Shown one piece after another: positions 47,271-55,376 of a DNA stretch of 64,000 nucleotides (its first letter is position 1; each line of letters starts with the position of its first letter). The stretch is taken from the NCBI GenBank assembly GCA_963800865.1, contig CAWDCL010000004.1, forward strand, positions 2,418,001 through 2,482,000. The letters are read 5' to 3'. Source of the DNA: JALOKP01 sp963800865. GTDB lineage: Bacteria > Acidobacteriota > Polarisedimenticolia > J045. The notes below the pieces were generated by a model, which saw only the letters and a list, made by a program, of their open reading frames with translations, made no database searches and had not been told where the DNA came from. The position numbers and the translations under genes were made by a program.

Positions 47271-47932
47271 GCGCCGCCCCCGGCCGCGGTGCGCAGCGCC
47301 GCGAGCGCGGCCGCCGGGGCGGGCGCGCCGAAGACCGCGTTCCCAGCGACCAGGCTGCTCGCCCCGGCGCGCACCGCCGCGGCGGCGTTGGCGGGGCCGA
47401 TCCCGCCGTCGACCTGGATCCGGGCCGGCGAGCCGGCGGCGGCGATCAGCGCCGCGACGCGCTCGATCTTCCGCAGCGAGCCCGGGATGAAGGACTGGGC
47501 CGGGAAGCCGGGCTCGACCGACATCACGAGCACGAAGTCGAGCAGCGGCAGGATCTCGGAGAGCGTTTCCGGCGGCGTCGCCGGGTTGAGCGCGACGCCG
47601 GCCGCGATCCCGTGCCCCTTGATCTGCTGGACGGTCCGGTAGAGGTGCGGGCAGGCCTCGACGTGAACGGTCAGCCGGCCGGCTCCCGCCCGGGCGTAGT
47701 CGCCGATCCAGCGCTCCGCGTCGTCGATCATCAGGTGGCAGTCGAGCGGCAGGCGGGTGGCCTTCGAGAGCGCGGCCACGACCGGCGGCCCGATCGTCAG
47801 GTTAGGGACGAAGTGTCCGTCCATGACGTCGACGTGCACGACGTCGGCGCCCGCGGTCTCGAGCATGGCGAGCGCGTCGGCGAGGCGCGCGAAGTCGGCG
47901 GACAGGATGGAGGGGGCGATCTCGATCTTCAT
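47267..47932 (-). CDS. rpe: Ribulose-phosphate 3-epimerase
   Basis: Rpe interconverts ribulose 5-phosphate and xylulose 5-phosphate in the pentose phosphate pathway. The TIM-barrel markers are clear: APSILSADFARLADAL at the start, HVDVMDGHFVPNLTIGPP near 35, LVMSVEPGFPAQSFIPGSLR near 138 and QVDGGIGPANAA near 175. Length 221 residues is normal. Confidence 0.96.
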   Translation of the reverse strand: MKIEIAPSILSADFARLADALAMLETAGADVVHVDVMDGHFVPNLTIGPPVVAALSKATRLPLDCHLMIDDAERWIGDYARAGAGRLTVHVEACPHLYRTVQQIKGHGIAAGVALNPATPPETLSEILPLLDFVLVMSVEPGFPAQSFIPGSLRKIERVAALIAAAGSPARIQVDGGIGPANAAAAVRAGASSLVAGNAVFGAPAPAAALAALRTAAGGGA

Positions 47933-47966
47933 GCGCGAAGCCTCGCCTTCTGGCGCGCCGTCCCGC

Positions 47967-48689
47967 TCACGGGGCCGGCGTCAGGGTGATGCGGGTAGTG
48001 GCGATGATCCGGGAGCCGGCCGGCGGCTGCTGGCCCTGGACGATGGCCCCGGGCCGGATCTCGCCCGACCCGCCGATTGCGACGGCGTGAAAACCGAGCC
48101 CTTCGAGCGACCGCAGCGCCACGCTCGCGGACCGGCCGACGAACTCGGGCATGACCATCGCGCGCGGCCGCCGACCCGCGCTCACCAGCACCGCGATCCC
48201 CTGCCCCGACGCGCCCTCGCTGCCGGCCAGGGGGTGCTGGGCGAGGATCCGGCCGGCCGCCTCGCGCGGGTGCGGCGCGCTCGAAGTCGTGCCGAGCGAC
48301 ATGCCGGCGCGGCGGAGGGCGAGCTGGGCGCGGCCGATGCTCGAGCCGGCGAGGTCGGGCACGGTGGTCGACTCCGGCCCGGTGCTGATCACGAGGCGCA
48401 CCGGCCGGCCGGGCTTGCTCCGGCTCCCGGCGGCGGGGAACTGGTCGAGGACCTTCCCCGCCGGACGCGACGCGTCGGTGCGCTGCCCCGTCACCTGCGG
48501 CTGGAGGCCGAGTTCGCGCAGGCGTGCGGCCGCGTCGTCCTGATCGGTGCCGACGACCGCGGGCACGGTGATCTCCGAGACGAAACGGACCGACGCGCGG
48601 AGCGTGAGCCAGGCCGCGACGCCGAACGTCAGGGCGAGCGATCCGGCAACCAGCAGGGCGAGCACGGCGCGCCGCAGCCAGCGCCGCAC
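47967..48689 (-). CDS. Membrane-anchored three-PASTA-domain protein
   Basis: One N-terminal membrane helix (about 8-30) is followed by three PASTA repeats (about 40-105, 106-172, 173-240), each with a V-P-x-V/L-x-G start and a closing V-x-V/I-S pattern (TVPAVVGTDQDDAAARLREL, TVPDLAGSSIGRAQLALRRA). PASTA domains bind muropeptides or beta-lactams and are usually attached to a kinase or a penicillin-binding protein. Here there is no kinase or transpeptidase domain. It sits 16 bases after rsmB. Confidence 0.88.
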   Translation of the reverse strand: MRRWLRRAVLALLVAGSLALTFGVAAWLTLRASVRFVSEITVPAVVGTDQDDAAARLRELGLQPQVTGQRTDASRPAGKVLDQFPAAGSRSKPGRPVRLVISTGPESTTVPDLAGSSIGRAQLALRRAGMSLGTTSSAPHPREAAGRILAQHPLAGSEGASGQGIAVLVSAGRRPRAMVMPEFVGRSASVALRSLEGLGFHAVAIGGSGEIRPGAIVQGQQPPAGSRIIATTRITLTPAP

Positions 48690-48705
48690 GGGGAGCGGGG
48701 GGCGC

Positions 48706-50067
48706 TCATGCGGCGGCCCGGACCAGCCGCGCGGCGAAGAAGCCGTCGAGGCCGTCGCGGTCGGGTCGCGTCGAGAGCGCGGGCGGATCGCCGCTCACCA
48801 GCCCGTCCGCCGCGGCGCCGAGGCTCACGGCGGGATCGGCCGCAACGAACTCCCCGTGGCGCTCCAGGAACGAGCGCAGCTGCTCCTCCCCTTCCTCGGG
48901 CTCGAGGCTGCAGACGGAATAGACCAGCACGCCGCCCGGCGCCACCAGCCGTGCCGCGGCCTCGAGCATCTGCGCCTGGCGGGCGGCGCAGGCGGCGATG
49001 TCCTCGGCTGCGAGGCGGTGGCGCTTGTCGGGCCGCCGGCGAAGCGTCCCCGTCCCGCTGCAGGGCGCGTCGAGGAGCACGGTGCCGAACGACGCGCCGG
49101 CGAGCGGCGGCGCGAGCGCGTCGCCGCGCAGCACGGCTGTCCTTCCGGCCGGCGCCCTCAACGCGAGGGTGTCCGCCAGCCGGCGTGCGCGCGTCGCGAC
49201 CGCCTCCAGGGCCACGAGCGGACCGGCCGCGCGCTGCGCGATCAGCACGGCCTTCCCTCCCGGGGCCGCCGCGAGATCGGCCACGGGACGCTCGTCGTCC
49301 GGCGTCGCGAGCAACGCGACCAGCGCGGCCGCTTCGTCCAGCAGCACGCACCGGCCGCCCGCGAAAGCGGCGGTGATCTGCGGCGCGCCGTGCATCACGA
49401 CGAGGCCGCCGGGATGGCGTGCGCCCGGCGCGGTCGCGACCCCCTCGGCCGCCAGCTCGCGGGCCAGCGCGTCCCGCGCAGCGACGAGGTCGGCGGCCGT
49501 GCCGCCGGATCCGTCGGCGCGCGCCACCGCGAAGGGGCGAGCCGGCTGGTTGGCGGCTTCGACCAGGGCCCGCGCCGCATCGTCGCCGTACCGCGCGGCC
49601 CAGCGCGCGAAGAGCCAGGCCGGCATCGTCAGCGCGGCGTCGAGCGTCCCGCCCTCTGCCGCGAGGCGGCGGAGCACGGCGTTGACGAGGCCGGCCGCAG
49701 GCGCGGCCCCCGCCAGCCGCACCGCGTGGACCGCGGAGTCGACCGCCAGCGGCGCGGGGTGGCCGAGCACGAAGATCTCCGCGCTCGCGAGCCGCAGCGC
49801 GGCCCGCACGCGCGGATCGAGCGAGCCGAGCCCGGAGTGCACGAGCGGACCGAGGCGCACGTCGATCGCCCCCAGCCAGCGCAGCGCCGCGTAGACCAGC
49901 GCGTGCAGCCGGGCCCGATCCGCCGGGAGGGCGATCCGCTGCTCGCGCGCCGCGAGCAGCCGGTCGGACCAGGCGCCGGCCTCGACTTCGGCGAGCACGG
50001 CGATCGCCTGCGCTCGCACCTGCGGCGATCGCGGAGGGGCCGCGCCGCCCGGCGCCGTTGCCGTCAC
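48706..50067 (-). CDS. rsmB: 16S rRNA (cytosine(967)-C5)-methyltransferase RsmB
   Basis: RsmB methylates C967 of 16S rRNA. The start is a GTG at 50067 overlapping the fmt stop by four bases, giving 453 residues. An N-terminal NusB-like RNA-binding domain (about 15-140) precedes the methyltransferase domain with ADLAAAPGGKA (SAM site), LLDAPCSGTGTLRRRPD (motif IV) and YSVCSLEPEEGE (motif VI, catalytic Cys). Order def-fmt-rsmB is conserved in many bacteria. Confidence 0.94.
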   Translation of the reverse strand: MTATAPGGAAPPRSPQVRAQAIAVLAEVEAGAWSDRLLAAREQRIALPADRARLHALVYAALRWLGAIDVRLGPLVHSGLGSLDPRVRAALRLASAEIFVLGHPAPLAVDSAVHAVRLAGAAPAAGLVNAVLRRLAAEGGTLDAALTMPAWLFARWAARYGDDAARALVEAANQPARPFAVARADGSGGTAADLVAARDALARELAAEGVATAPGARHPGGLVVMHGAPQITAAFAGGRCVLLDEAAALVALLATPDDERPVADLAAAPGGKAVLIAQRAAGPLVALEAVATRARRLADTLALRAPAGRTAVLRGDALAPPLAGASFGTVLLDAPCSGTGTLRRRPDKRHRLAAEDIAACAARQAQMLEAAARLVAPGGVLVYSVCSLEPEEGEEQLRSFLERHGEFVAADPAVSLGAAADGLVSGDPPALSTRPDRDGLDGFFAARLVRAAA

Positions 50068-51017
50068 GGACTGGCCCACTGCCCGAGTCTCCCTCCGAGC
50101 TCGATGTGACGACCCGCCAGCGCCGCTGCCGCGGTCATCGGCCGTCCGCCTTCCGGCAGCACCTCGGCGATCCGCAGAAGCCCCTCCCCGCAGGCCACGT
50201 CGACCGCGTCGCCGACACGCCGCACCACGGTGCCTGGCACCGTGCCGGGCGGCGCAGTCTCTCCCGGCACCTCGGCGCGGAGCAACCGCAGCGTCCCCCT
50301 GGCCCCCCGCGCCACGACCGGCGGCCACGGGACGAAGGCCCGCACGCGGCGCGCGATCTCCGCGGCGTCGCCGCGCCAGTCGATCGCCCCCAGCTCGCGG
50401 GTCAGCGGCGGCGCCCAGCTCGCCCGGGCGGCGTCCTGCGGCTCGGCCGCCAGCGTTCCGGCCTCGAGCCGGTCGAGCGTCTCGACCAGCAGCCTGGCTC
50501 CGATCGATGCGAGTCGCGCGCCGAGCGTCCTCGCGTCGTCGTCGGGCTCGACGGCGTCCGTCGCCTGCAGGTACAGCGGTCCGGTGTCGAGTCCGCGCTC
50601 CATCCGCATCGTGGTGACGCCGGCCGTCCCGTCCCCGGCCCAGAGCGTGTGCTGGACCGGGCTGGCTCCGCGGTGGCGCGGCAGCAGCGAGAAGTGCAGG
50701 TTCACGCCGCCGAAACGCGGGGCGTCGAGCAGCCGGCCGGGGAGGATCCGGCCGTAGGCGACGACGGCCAGCGCGTCGGGCGCGAAGGCCAGCAGCTCCG
50801 CCCGCGTCCCATCTCCGCGCAGCGTCGAAGGCTGCAGGACGGGCCCCAGCGCGAGTCGCAAGGCGGCCGTTTTCACCGGGGGCGGCTGGGGCGTACGCGA
50901 GCGGCGCCCTGGGGCGTCGGGTGCGGTCACGGTTGCGACGACGCGGTGCGACGACGACGCAAGCGCCTCGAGCGAGGGGACCGCCCAGTCGGGAGTTCCG
51001 AAGAAGAGGATCTTCAC
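50064..51017 (-). CDS. fmt: Methionyl-tRNA formyltransferase
   Basis: Fmt formylates initiator Met-tRNA. The 317-residue protein starts MKILFFGTPDWAVPSLEAL, has the folate-binding and catalytic block GGVNLHFSLLPRHRGASPVQ (near 110), and a C-terminal OB-like domain. It follows def by 23 bases, the usual pairing that couples formylation and deformylation. Confidence 0.96.
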   Translation of the reverse strand: MKILFFGTPDWAVPSLEALASSSHRVVATVTAPDAPGRRSRTPQPPPVKTAALRLALGPVLQPSTLRGDGTRAELLAFAPDALAVVAYGRILPGRLLDAPRFGGVNLHFSLLPRHRGASPVQHTLWAGDGTAGVTTMRMERGLDTGPLYLQATDAVEPDDDARTLGARLASIGARLLVETLDRLEAGTLAAEPQDAARASWAPPLTRELGAIDWRGDAAEIARRVRAFVPWPPVVARGARGTLRLLRAEVPGETAPPGTVPGTVVRRVGDAVDVACGEGLLRIAEVLPEGGRPMTAAAALAGRHIELGGRLGQWASP

Positions 51018-51040
51018 GCGCGGCTATTGTCGCGCGCCCG

Positions 51041-51571
51041 TCACCCGGCCGCGACCTCCGGCCACTCGCCGTTGCGGCGCATCCGGTCGATCCGGCGCAG
51101 GACCAGCCGCCGCTTGAGGGGGGACATCCGCTGCAGGAAGGTGATCCCGTCGAGGTGGTCCAGCTCGTGGCAGATCGCGCGCGCGAAGAACCCCTCCGCC
51201 TCGCCCTCCACCGGTTTCCCGTCGAGATCGATCCCGGCGTACCGGACGCTCAGCGGGCGCATGACGTTCTCGTAGATCCCGGGGAACGAGAGGCAGCCTT
51301 CCTCGCCGTCCTGCTTGCCGCTGGCTTCGACCACGCGCGGGTTGATGAAGACCTGGACCTGGCCCGGCTCGTCGCCCGCCGTGAGATCGATCACCATGAT
51401 CCGGCGCCGATCGGCGACCTGGTTCGCGGCCAGGCCGACCCCCGGCTCGGCGTGCATGGTCTCCACCATGTCCTGGACGAGCGTGCGGATCTCGTCGGTG
51501 ATCTCGGTGACCTCGTGCGTCGGCTCGAGCAGGACCGGGTGCGGGTAGGCGACGATCGGTCGGACAGCCAT
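51041..51571 (-). CDS. def: Peptide deformylase
   Basis: Def removes the formyl group from nascent proteins. All three active-site motifs are present: GVGLAANQV (near 44), EEGCLSFPG (near 90) and the metal-binding HELDH (near 133). Length 176 residues. It is the first gene of a minus-strand run reaching dapF. The roughly 240 bases upstream, shared with a divergent gene, show only weak promoter-like hexamers. Confidence 0.96.
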   Translation of the reverse strand: MAVRPIVAYPHPVLLEPTHEVTEITDEIRTLVQDMVETMHAEPGVGLAANQVADRRRIMVIDLTAGDEPGQVQVFINPRVVEASGKQDGEEGCLSFPGIYENVMRPLSVRYAGIDLDGKPVEGEAEGFFARAICHELDHLDGITFLQRMSPLKRRLVLRRIDRMRRNGEWPEVAAG

Positions 51572-51813
51572 CGGGAATCCTCGAGGGGCGCGTCCGCGCG
51601 CACCCGTCAGCGCAAGCTAACACCCGCCTCGGACCCGGGCAAATGCGCCGCGAGACCCGTCCCCTTCCGAGGACGCTCTCCTCTTCCAGAGGACGATCCG
51701 GCGCCCTGGACCGAATCGCTATGCCCTTCCCGGGGATGGACTTAGAGGAATCGAAAGGAGCACTTACCGGGCGGAACAGACTTTGCAGCCTGACTCCGGT
51801 GCAGGAGGAAACC

Positions 51814-54063
51814 ATGAACCGCCCCGCTCGCCGCGACCGCTCCCGACAGGCAGCCACACGAACCGCCGGCACCGTGCTCCTGGCGTGCGCCGTGCTGCTC
51901 GCGGCCGCGGGTCCCGCGGAGGGCCGCCCTCCGGTCTCCTTCGTCAACGAAGAGGTGATTCCCGAGCTCCCGTCGATCGCCCCGGCCGCGGCCGGCGCAT
52001 CGACGCCGTTCGCGCGCGTGCGCTACCAGGAAGGCGGCGTCGAGTCCCGCCAGGGGAACGCCCTGCCGCAGGCCGTGGACGTCAATTACCCGGTCTTCGC
52101 CGGCGAACGGATCGTCACCGACTCCGGCCAGCGGGCGGAGCTGCAGTTCCCGGACGGCACACTCCTGCGGATCGACCGCGACACGGAGGTCTCGTTCGAC
52201 GACTTCGCCGCGCGCGACGGCGGCACCTCGGTCGTCGCACTCGCGAGCGGGCAGGTGCAGCTGTTGATCGGCAATGCCCGCGGTGGTGACGGGCTCCGGA
52301 TCGACACGCCGTCGGCCTCGATCTATCCGCTCGACGCCAGCAGCGTGCGCGTCGACGTGGAAGCGGGCGACGCGGTCCGCGTCTCGGTCGCCAGCGGGAG
52401 GGTCGAGGTTGCGGCGGAACGCGGTTCCGTCGTGGTGGTGAGCGGCGAGCGGACCGCGGTCGTCCCGGGGGCTGCTCCCCGCGACCCGTGGCGCTATGCC
52501 GCCGGAACGCGTGACGCCTTCGACGGCTGGGTGGCGCAGCGCGAGCGCGACGATCCCGCCGGGGTCGCGCTGGGCGAGGTGGGCGCTGAATTCGAAGCCC
52601 TCCCGGAAGAGGTCCAGCCCTACTACGGGGAACTCTCCCAGGCCGGCCAGTGGGTCAATACCGAGGACTACGGCTGGGCGCTGCAGCCCAACGTCGGGTC
52701 CGACTGGCAGCCCTTCCAGGATGGTCAGTGGTACCCGAGCCCGGCCGGCGACCCGGTCTGGGTCGGGGCCGAACCCTGGGGCTGGGCCACGTGGCGCTAC
52801 GGGAGCTGGAATTTCAACGCCGGCCTCGGCGGCTGGCTCTGGGTTCCCGGCGCCGTCTGGGGCCCGGCGAACGTGTGGTGGTTCTACGGCCCGTCTTTCG
52901 TCGGGTGGGTCCCGAACAACTTCTGGGGCTGGCCGGTCTTCGGCTGGTTCGGCGGCGGCTTCTGGGGTTCACCCTGGTTCGACACCTGCCCCTGGACGTT
53001 CGTCGGCTACGACAACTTCTGGCACGAGTCCGTGCCGCGTGCGGCGGTCTCGCGCGATCGGATCCTCAAGCCGGAGCTCGACCGAGGCGTGGTGTCGCGG
53101 GAGGCGATCCCCGCGCCCGACGAGCGGCGCGCGCGCGCGGTCGGCGGTGCCAAGGGCGAGCGGCGCGAGGCTCTCGACCGCGGGGTCTACGACCGGGCCC
53201 GCACCCGTGCGGAGCGCGGCGACCGCGCCGTGCGCCCGGTGCCGCGCTCGACGGTCGAGGACGAGATGCGCCGCGAGCGCGGGGCCGGTGCAGCGGGTCC
53301 GCGCGGCGGCGGGGACCACGCCGCGACGGCTCCCGGCCGACGCGAAACCGTCGGCCGGCGCGGGGCCGAGGGGACGCCGGGAACCGTGAAGCCGCCGGGC
53401 CAGGCCACCGCTCCGCGCGGCGGCGAGAAGTCCGTGGCGCCGCGCCTGCCGCGCAGTCCGGCATCACCCGCTCCGTCGCAGCCCTCGGCCCCGCGTCCGC
53501 CCCGGGCGCCGCGCCGCACCGCGCCGGACGGCACCGCCGACCTCGGACCGGGAGTCTCCCGGGGTTCCCAGGGCCCTGGCGGCGGCACCGTGCCGGGCCG
53601 GCAGGGAGCGACGCCGCGCGCGCCCCGCATCTTCCCGCGCGCGCCCGAGGGAGGGATCGCTCCCCGCGCGCCGCGCGACGGCGAGTCGGTCCGCCGGTTC
53701 TTCGGCCGGCTCTCCGAGGAAAACCGCGGGGCGCCGGTCGCGCCGCGCACCGGTCCGATTCGCCCGGGATCCGGTCCGGGGCGCTCCGAGCGCGCAACGC
53801 CCGCACCCCGTGCCCCGCGCCCGCAGGCCGGGAGCCCGAGTGCGCCGGGCGGTGGCCAGGCGCCGCGGGCGCCGGCGGCCGGGTCCCGGAGCGGATCGGG
53901 AAGCTCGGGAAAACCTCCCGCGGCGGCCCCTCGCGCAGGTTCCAGCGGCAGCGCGCCGCGCAGCAGCGCGACGCCGCGCTCCGGCGGGAGCAGTGCGCCT
54001 CAAGGCGGCGGCGCGAAAAGCGGCGGCTCGGCCGGCGGTCACTCGGGCTCGTCGAGACGCTAG
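51814..54063 (+). CDS. Secreted FecR-domain protein with Trp-rich region and long disordered tail
   Basis: A 749-residue product. GGAGG lies just before the ATG at 51814; the frame is open further upstream but that part has no protein-like features. It has a signal peptide (about 1-38), a FecR-like beta domain (about 75-225, with GERIVTDSGQRAELQFPDGT and DTEVSFDDF), a Trp/Tyr/Gly-rich region (about 275-410, e.g. YGWALQPNVGSDWQPFQDGQ, WGWATWRYGSWNF) of the type called DUF6600, and a 330-residue tail dominated by Pro, Arg, Gly, Ala and Ser with many APR/PRAP repeats. It is probably secreted or surface exposed; no sigma/anti-sigma partner is adjacent. Function is unknown. Confidence 0.8.
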   Translation: MNRPARRDRSRQAATRTAGTVLLACAVLLAAAGPAEGRPPVSFVNEEVIPELPSIAPAAAGASTPFARVRYQEGGVESRQGNALPQAVDVNYPVFAGERIVTDSGQRAELQFPDGTLLRIDRDTEVSFDDFAARDGGTSVVALASGQVQLLIGNARGGDGLRIDTPSASIYPLDASSVRVDVEAGDAVRVSVASGRVEVAAERGSVVVVSGERTAVVPGAAPRDPWRYAAGTRDAFDGWVAQRERDDPAGVALGEVGAEFEALPEEVQPYYGELSQAGQWVNTEDYGWALQPNVGSDWQPFQDGQWYPSPAGDPVWVGAEPWGWATWRYGSWNFNAGLGGWLWVPGAVWGPANVWWFYGPSFVGWVPNNFWGWPVFGWFGGGFWGSPWFDTCPWTFVGYDNFWHESVPRAAVSRDRILKPELDRGVVSREAIPAPDERRARAVGGAKGERREALDRGVYDRARTRAERGDRAVRPVPRSTVEDEMRRERGAGAAGPRGGGDHAATAPGRRETVGRRGAEGTPGTVKPPGQATAPRGGEKSVAPRLPRSPASPAPSQPSAPRPPRAPRRTAPDGTADLGPGVSRGSQGPGGGTVPGRQGATPRAPRIFPRAPEGGIAPRAPRDGESVRRFFGRLSEENRGAPVAPRTGPIRPGSGPGRSERATPAPRAPRPQAGSPSAPGGGQAPRAPAAGSRSGSGSSGKPPAAAPRAGSSGSAPRSSATPRSGGSSAPQGGGAKSGGSAGGHSGSSRR

Positions 54064-54082
54064 CCGGGGACTTCGAGAACGC

Positions 54083-55117
54083 TCAATCAGCCGGTTGCCG
54101 AACCGGCGCGAGCGCCCGGCGGTAGACCTCGCGATTGAGCCGCGCCAGCGCGGGACGACCGATGTCCGAGAGGGAACGCCCGAGCAGCCGCGAGCGCAGT
54201 CGAGAAAGCCGGAAGCGCCCGCTGGCCCGGGAGGCCCGATCGAGCAGCGCGAGTGCGCGCGGGCCCGCCTGCGGATCGTAGTCGGCCGCGACCAGCGCGG
54301 CGAGAGCTTCCCGGTCGGCCGACTGCTCGGCATCGGAACCGAATCCGACCCGCCACGACAGCTCGGCCGCACGCGCCAGCGACTCGTCGTCGTGCCGCCG
54401 CCAGAACGACCAGAACGGCGCGTGCGCCGCGGCGGAATAGCGGCGTGCGATCCAGCCGGCGCGCCGCAGCGATTCCTCGCGAGCCAGGAGGAACGCGAGC
54501 TGGGCCTCGTCCTCGAGCGCGGCGACCGAGCCCGCGCTCACGACGAGCGTTCGATCCGGCAGCGCGAGCACGAGCGGTTCCGTCACGAGGGCGAAAGTCA
54601 CCTCGCCCCAGGGCCCCGCCGTGACCGCTGCGCCGACCGCCGCGACGTAGCGACCGGCGGCGGCCGCGGATGTCGTGCGGAGCCGCTCGCCCAGGAGCTC
54701 CCGCAGGCGGCCCGCAACCTCGCCGCCGGAGGCTCGGGTCGACCCCTCGCCGGCCCGCTCTCCCGCGCAGGGGCGCCAGCGGCTGGCGGAGGAGGCGTGC
54801 GGCAGAGCGCAGAAGCGGCAGACCAGCTCGGCCTCCCCGGTCGGCGCGACCAGCCCGCCGCACGCGGCGCACCACCCCTCCCCCCCGGGAAGCGCGACGG
54901 CTGCCGCCTCGCGGCAGTGGGGACAGACCGAGCCCTCGAGCTGGGCCCCGCTCGTCGATTCCTCCCCCTCCGCGCCCGACGGGCCGCGCCAGAACCCGGC
55001 CGGAACGCCGAAGCCGGGGAATGGAGCCGGCCCCGGGAGCTCGGCGAGCGCCGGTGACGGCGCGTGGGGCCCGAGTCCGCCCGTGTCCGGGCGCGTCTCT
55101 GCGAACGTGTCGTTCAC
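54083..55117 (-). CDS. Zinc-ribbon protein with M48-like domain lacking the protease motif
   Basis: The 344-residue product starts at GTG 55117. An N-terminal Gly/Pro-rich region precedes three CxxC pairs (CPHC 65-68, CAAC 83-86, CRFC 100-103), a probable zinc ribbon. The rest resembles the core of M48 metalloproteases: ALPDRTLVVSAGSVAALEDE (about 185-204), and later EQSADREALAALVAADYDP, the usual E-x-x-x-D helix. At the place of HExxH it reads REESL (213-217), so both zinc-binding histidines are missing. It is probably a non-catalytic relative. No signal peptide is evident. It converges with the FecR gene. Confidence 0.7.
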   Translation of the reverse strand: MNDTFAETRPDTGGLGPHAPSPALAELPGPAPFPGFGVPAGFWRGPSGAEGEESTSGAQLEGSVCPHCREAAAVALPGGEGWCAACGGLVAPTGEAELVCRFCALPHASSASRWRPCAGERAGEGSTRASGGEVAGRLRELLGERLRTTSAAAAGRYVAAVGAAVTAGPWGEVTFALVTEPLVLALPDRTLVVSAGSVAALEDEAQLAFLLAREESLRRAGWIARRYSAAAHAPFWSFWRRHDDESLARAAELSWRVGFGSDAEQSADREALAALVAADYDPQAGPRALALLDRASRASGRFRLSRLRSRLLGRSLSDIGRPALARLNREVYRRALAPVRQPAD

Positions 55118-55178
55118 ACGGCCAATATGGGCTCCGGACCCGCCGCGGACGAGCCGGGCGGGTCCGCGAGCGGCTCGC

Positions 55179-55207
55179 TTGACCCTGCCGCCCGGGACCT
55201 CTAAAGT
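55179..55207 (+). promoter_or_regulatory. Promoter of the EF-G-like gene
   Basis: TTGACC (55179-55184, 5/6) and TAAAGT (55202-55207, 4/6) are separated by 17 bases. Transcription would start near 55214, leaving a leader of about 160 bases before the ATG. The 259-base region between the divergent genes otherwise shows nothing recognisable. Confidence 0.55.
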
Positions 55208-55376
55208 TCCGGTTTTTGCCAGGTTGGCCGGAAATCCCGCCGATCGCTCCCCGCTCGCGCGCGCCGACCGCGGCGCCTTCCGCGCCGCGCAGCCGAGGAC
55301 TGACGCGCCGTGGGGAGCCCTCGCGCTGCGGCCGCCTGCGCCCGCGGGGGACGCCTCCGCCAGGAGCGACAGGAGC

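Noticed and set aside
51572..51640. TTGCCC/TTAGCT as a def promoter
   Set aside because: Weak matches with 16-base spacing; expected by chance in this composition.
53400..54060. Tandem repeats or a CRISPR-like array in the FecR gene tail
   Set aside because: The repetition is low-complexity coding sequence with irregular units, not direct repeats with spacers.
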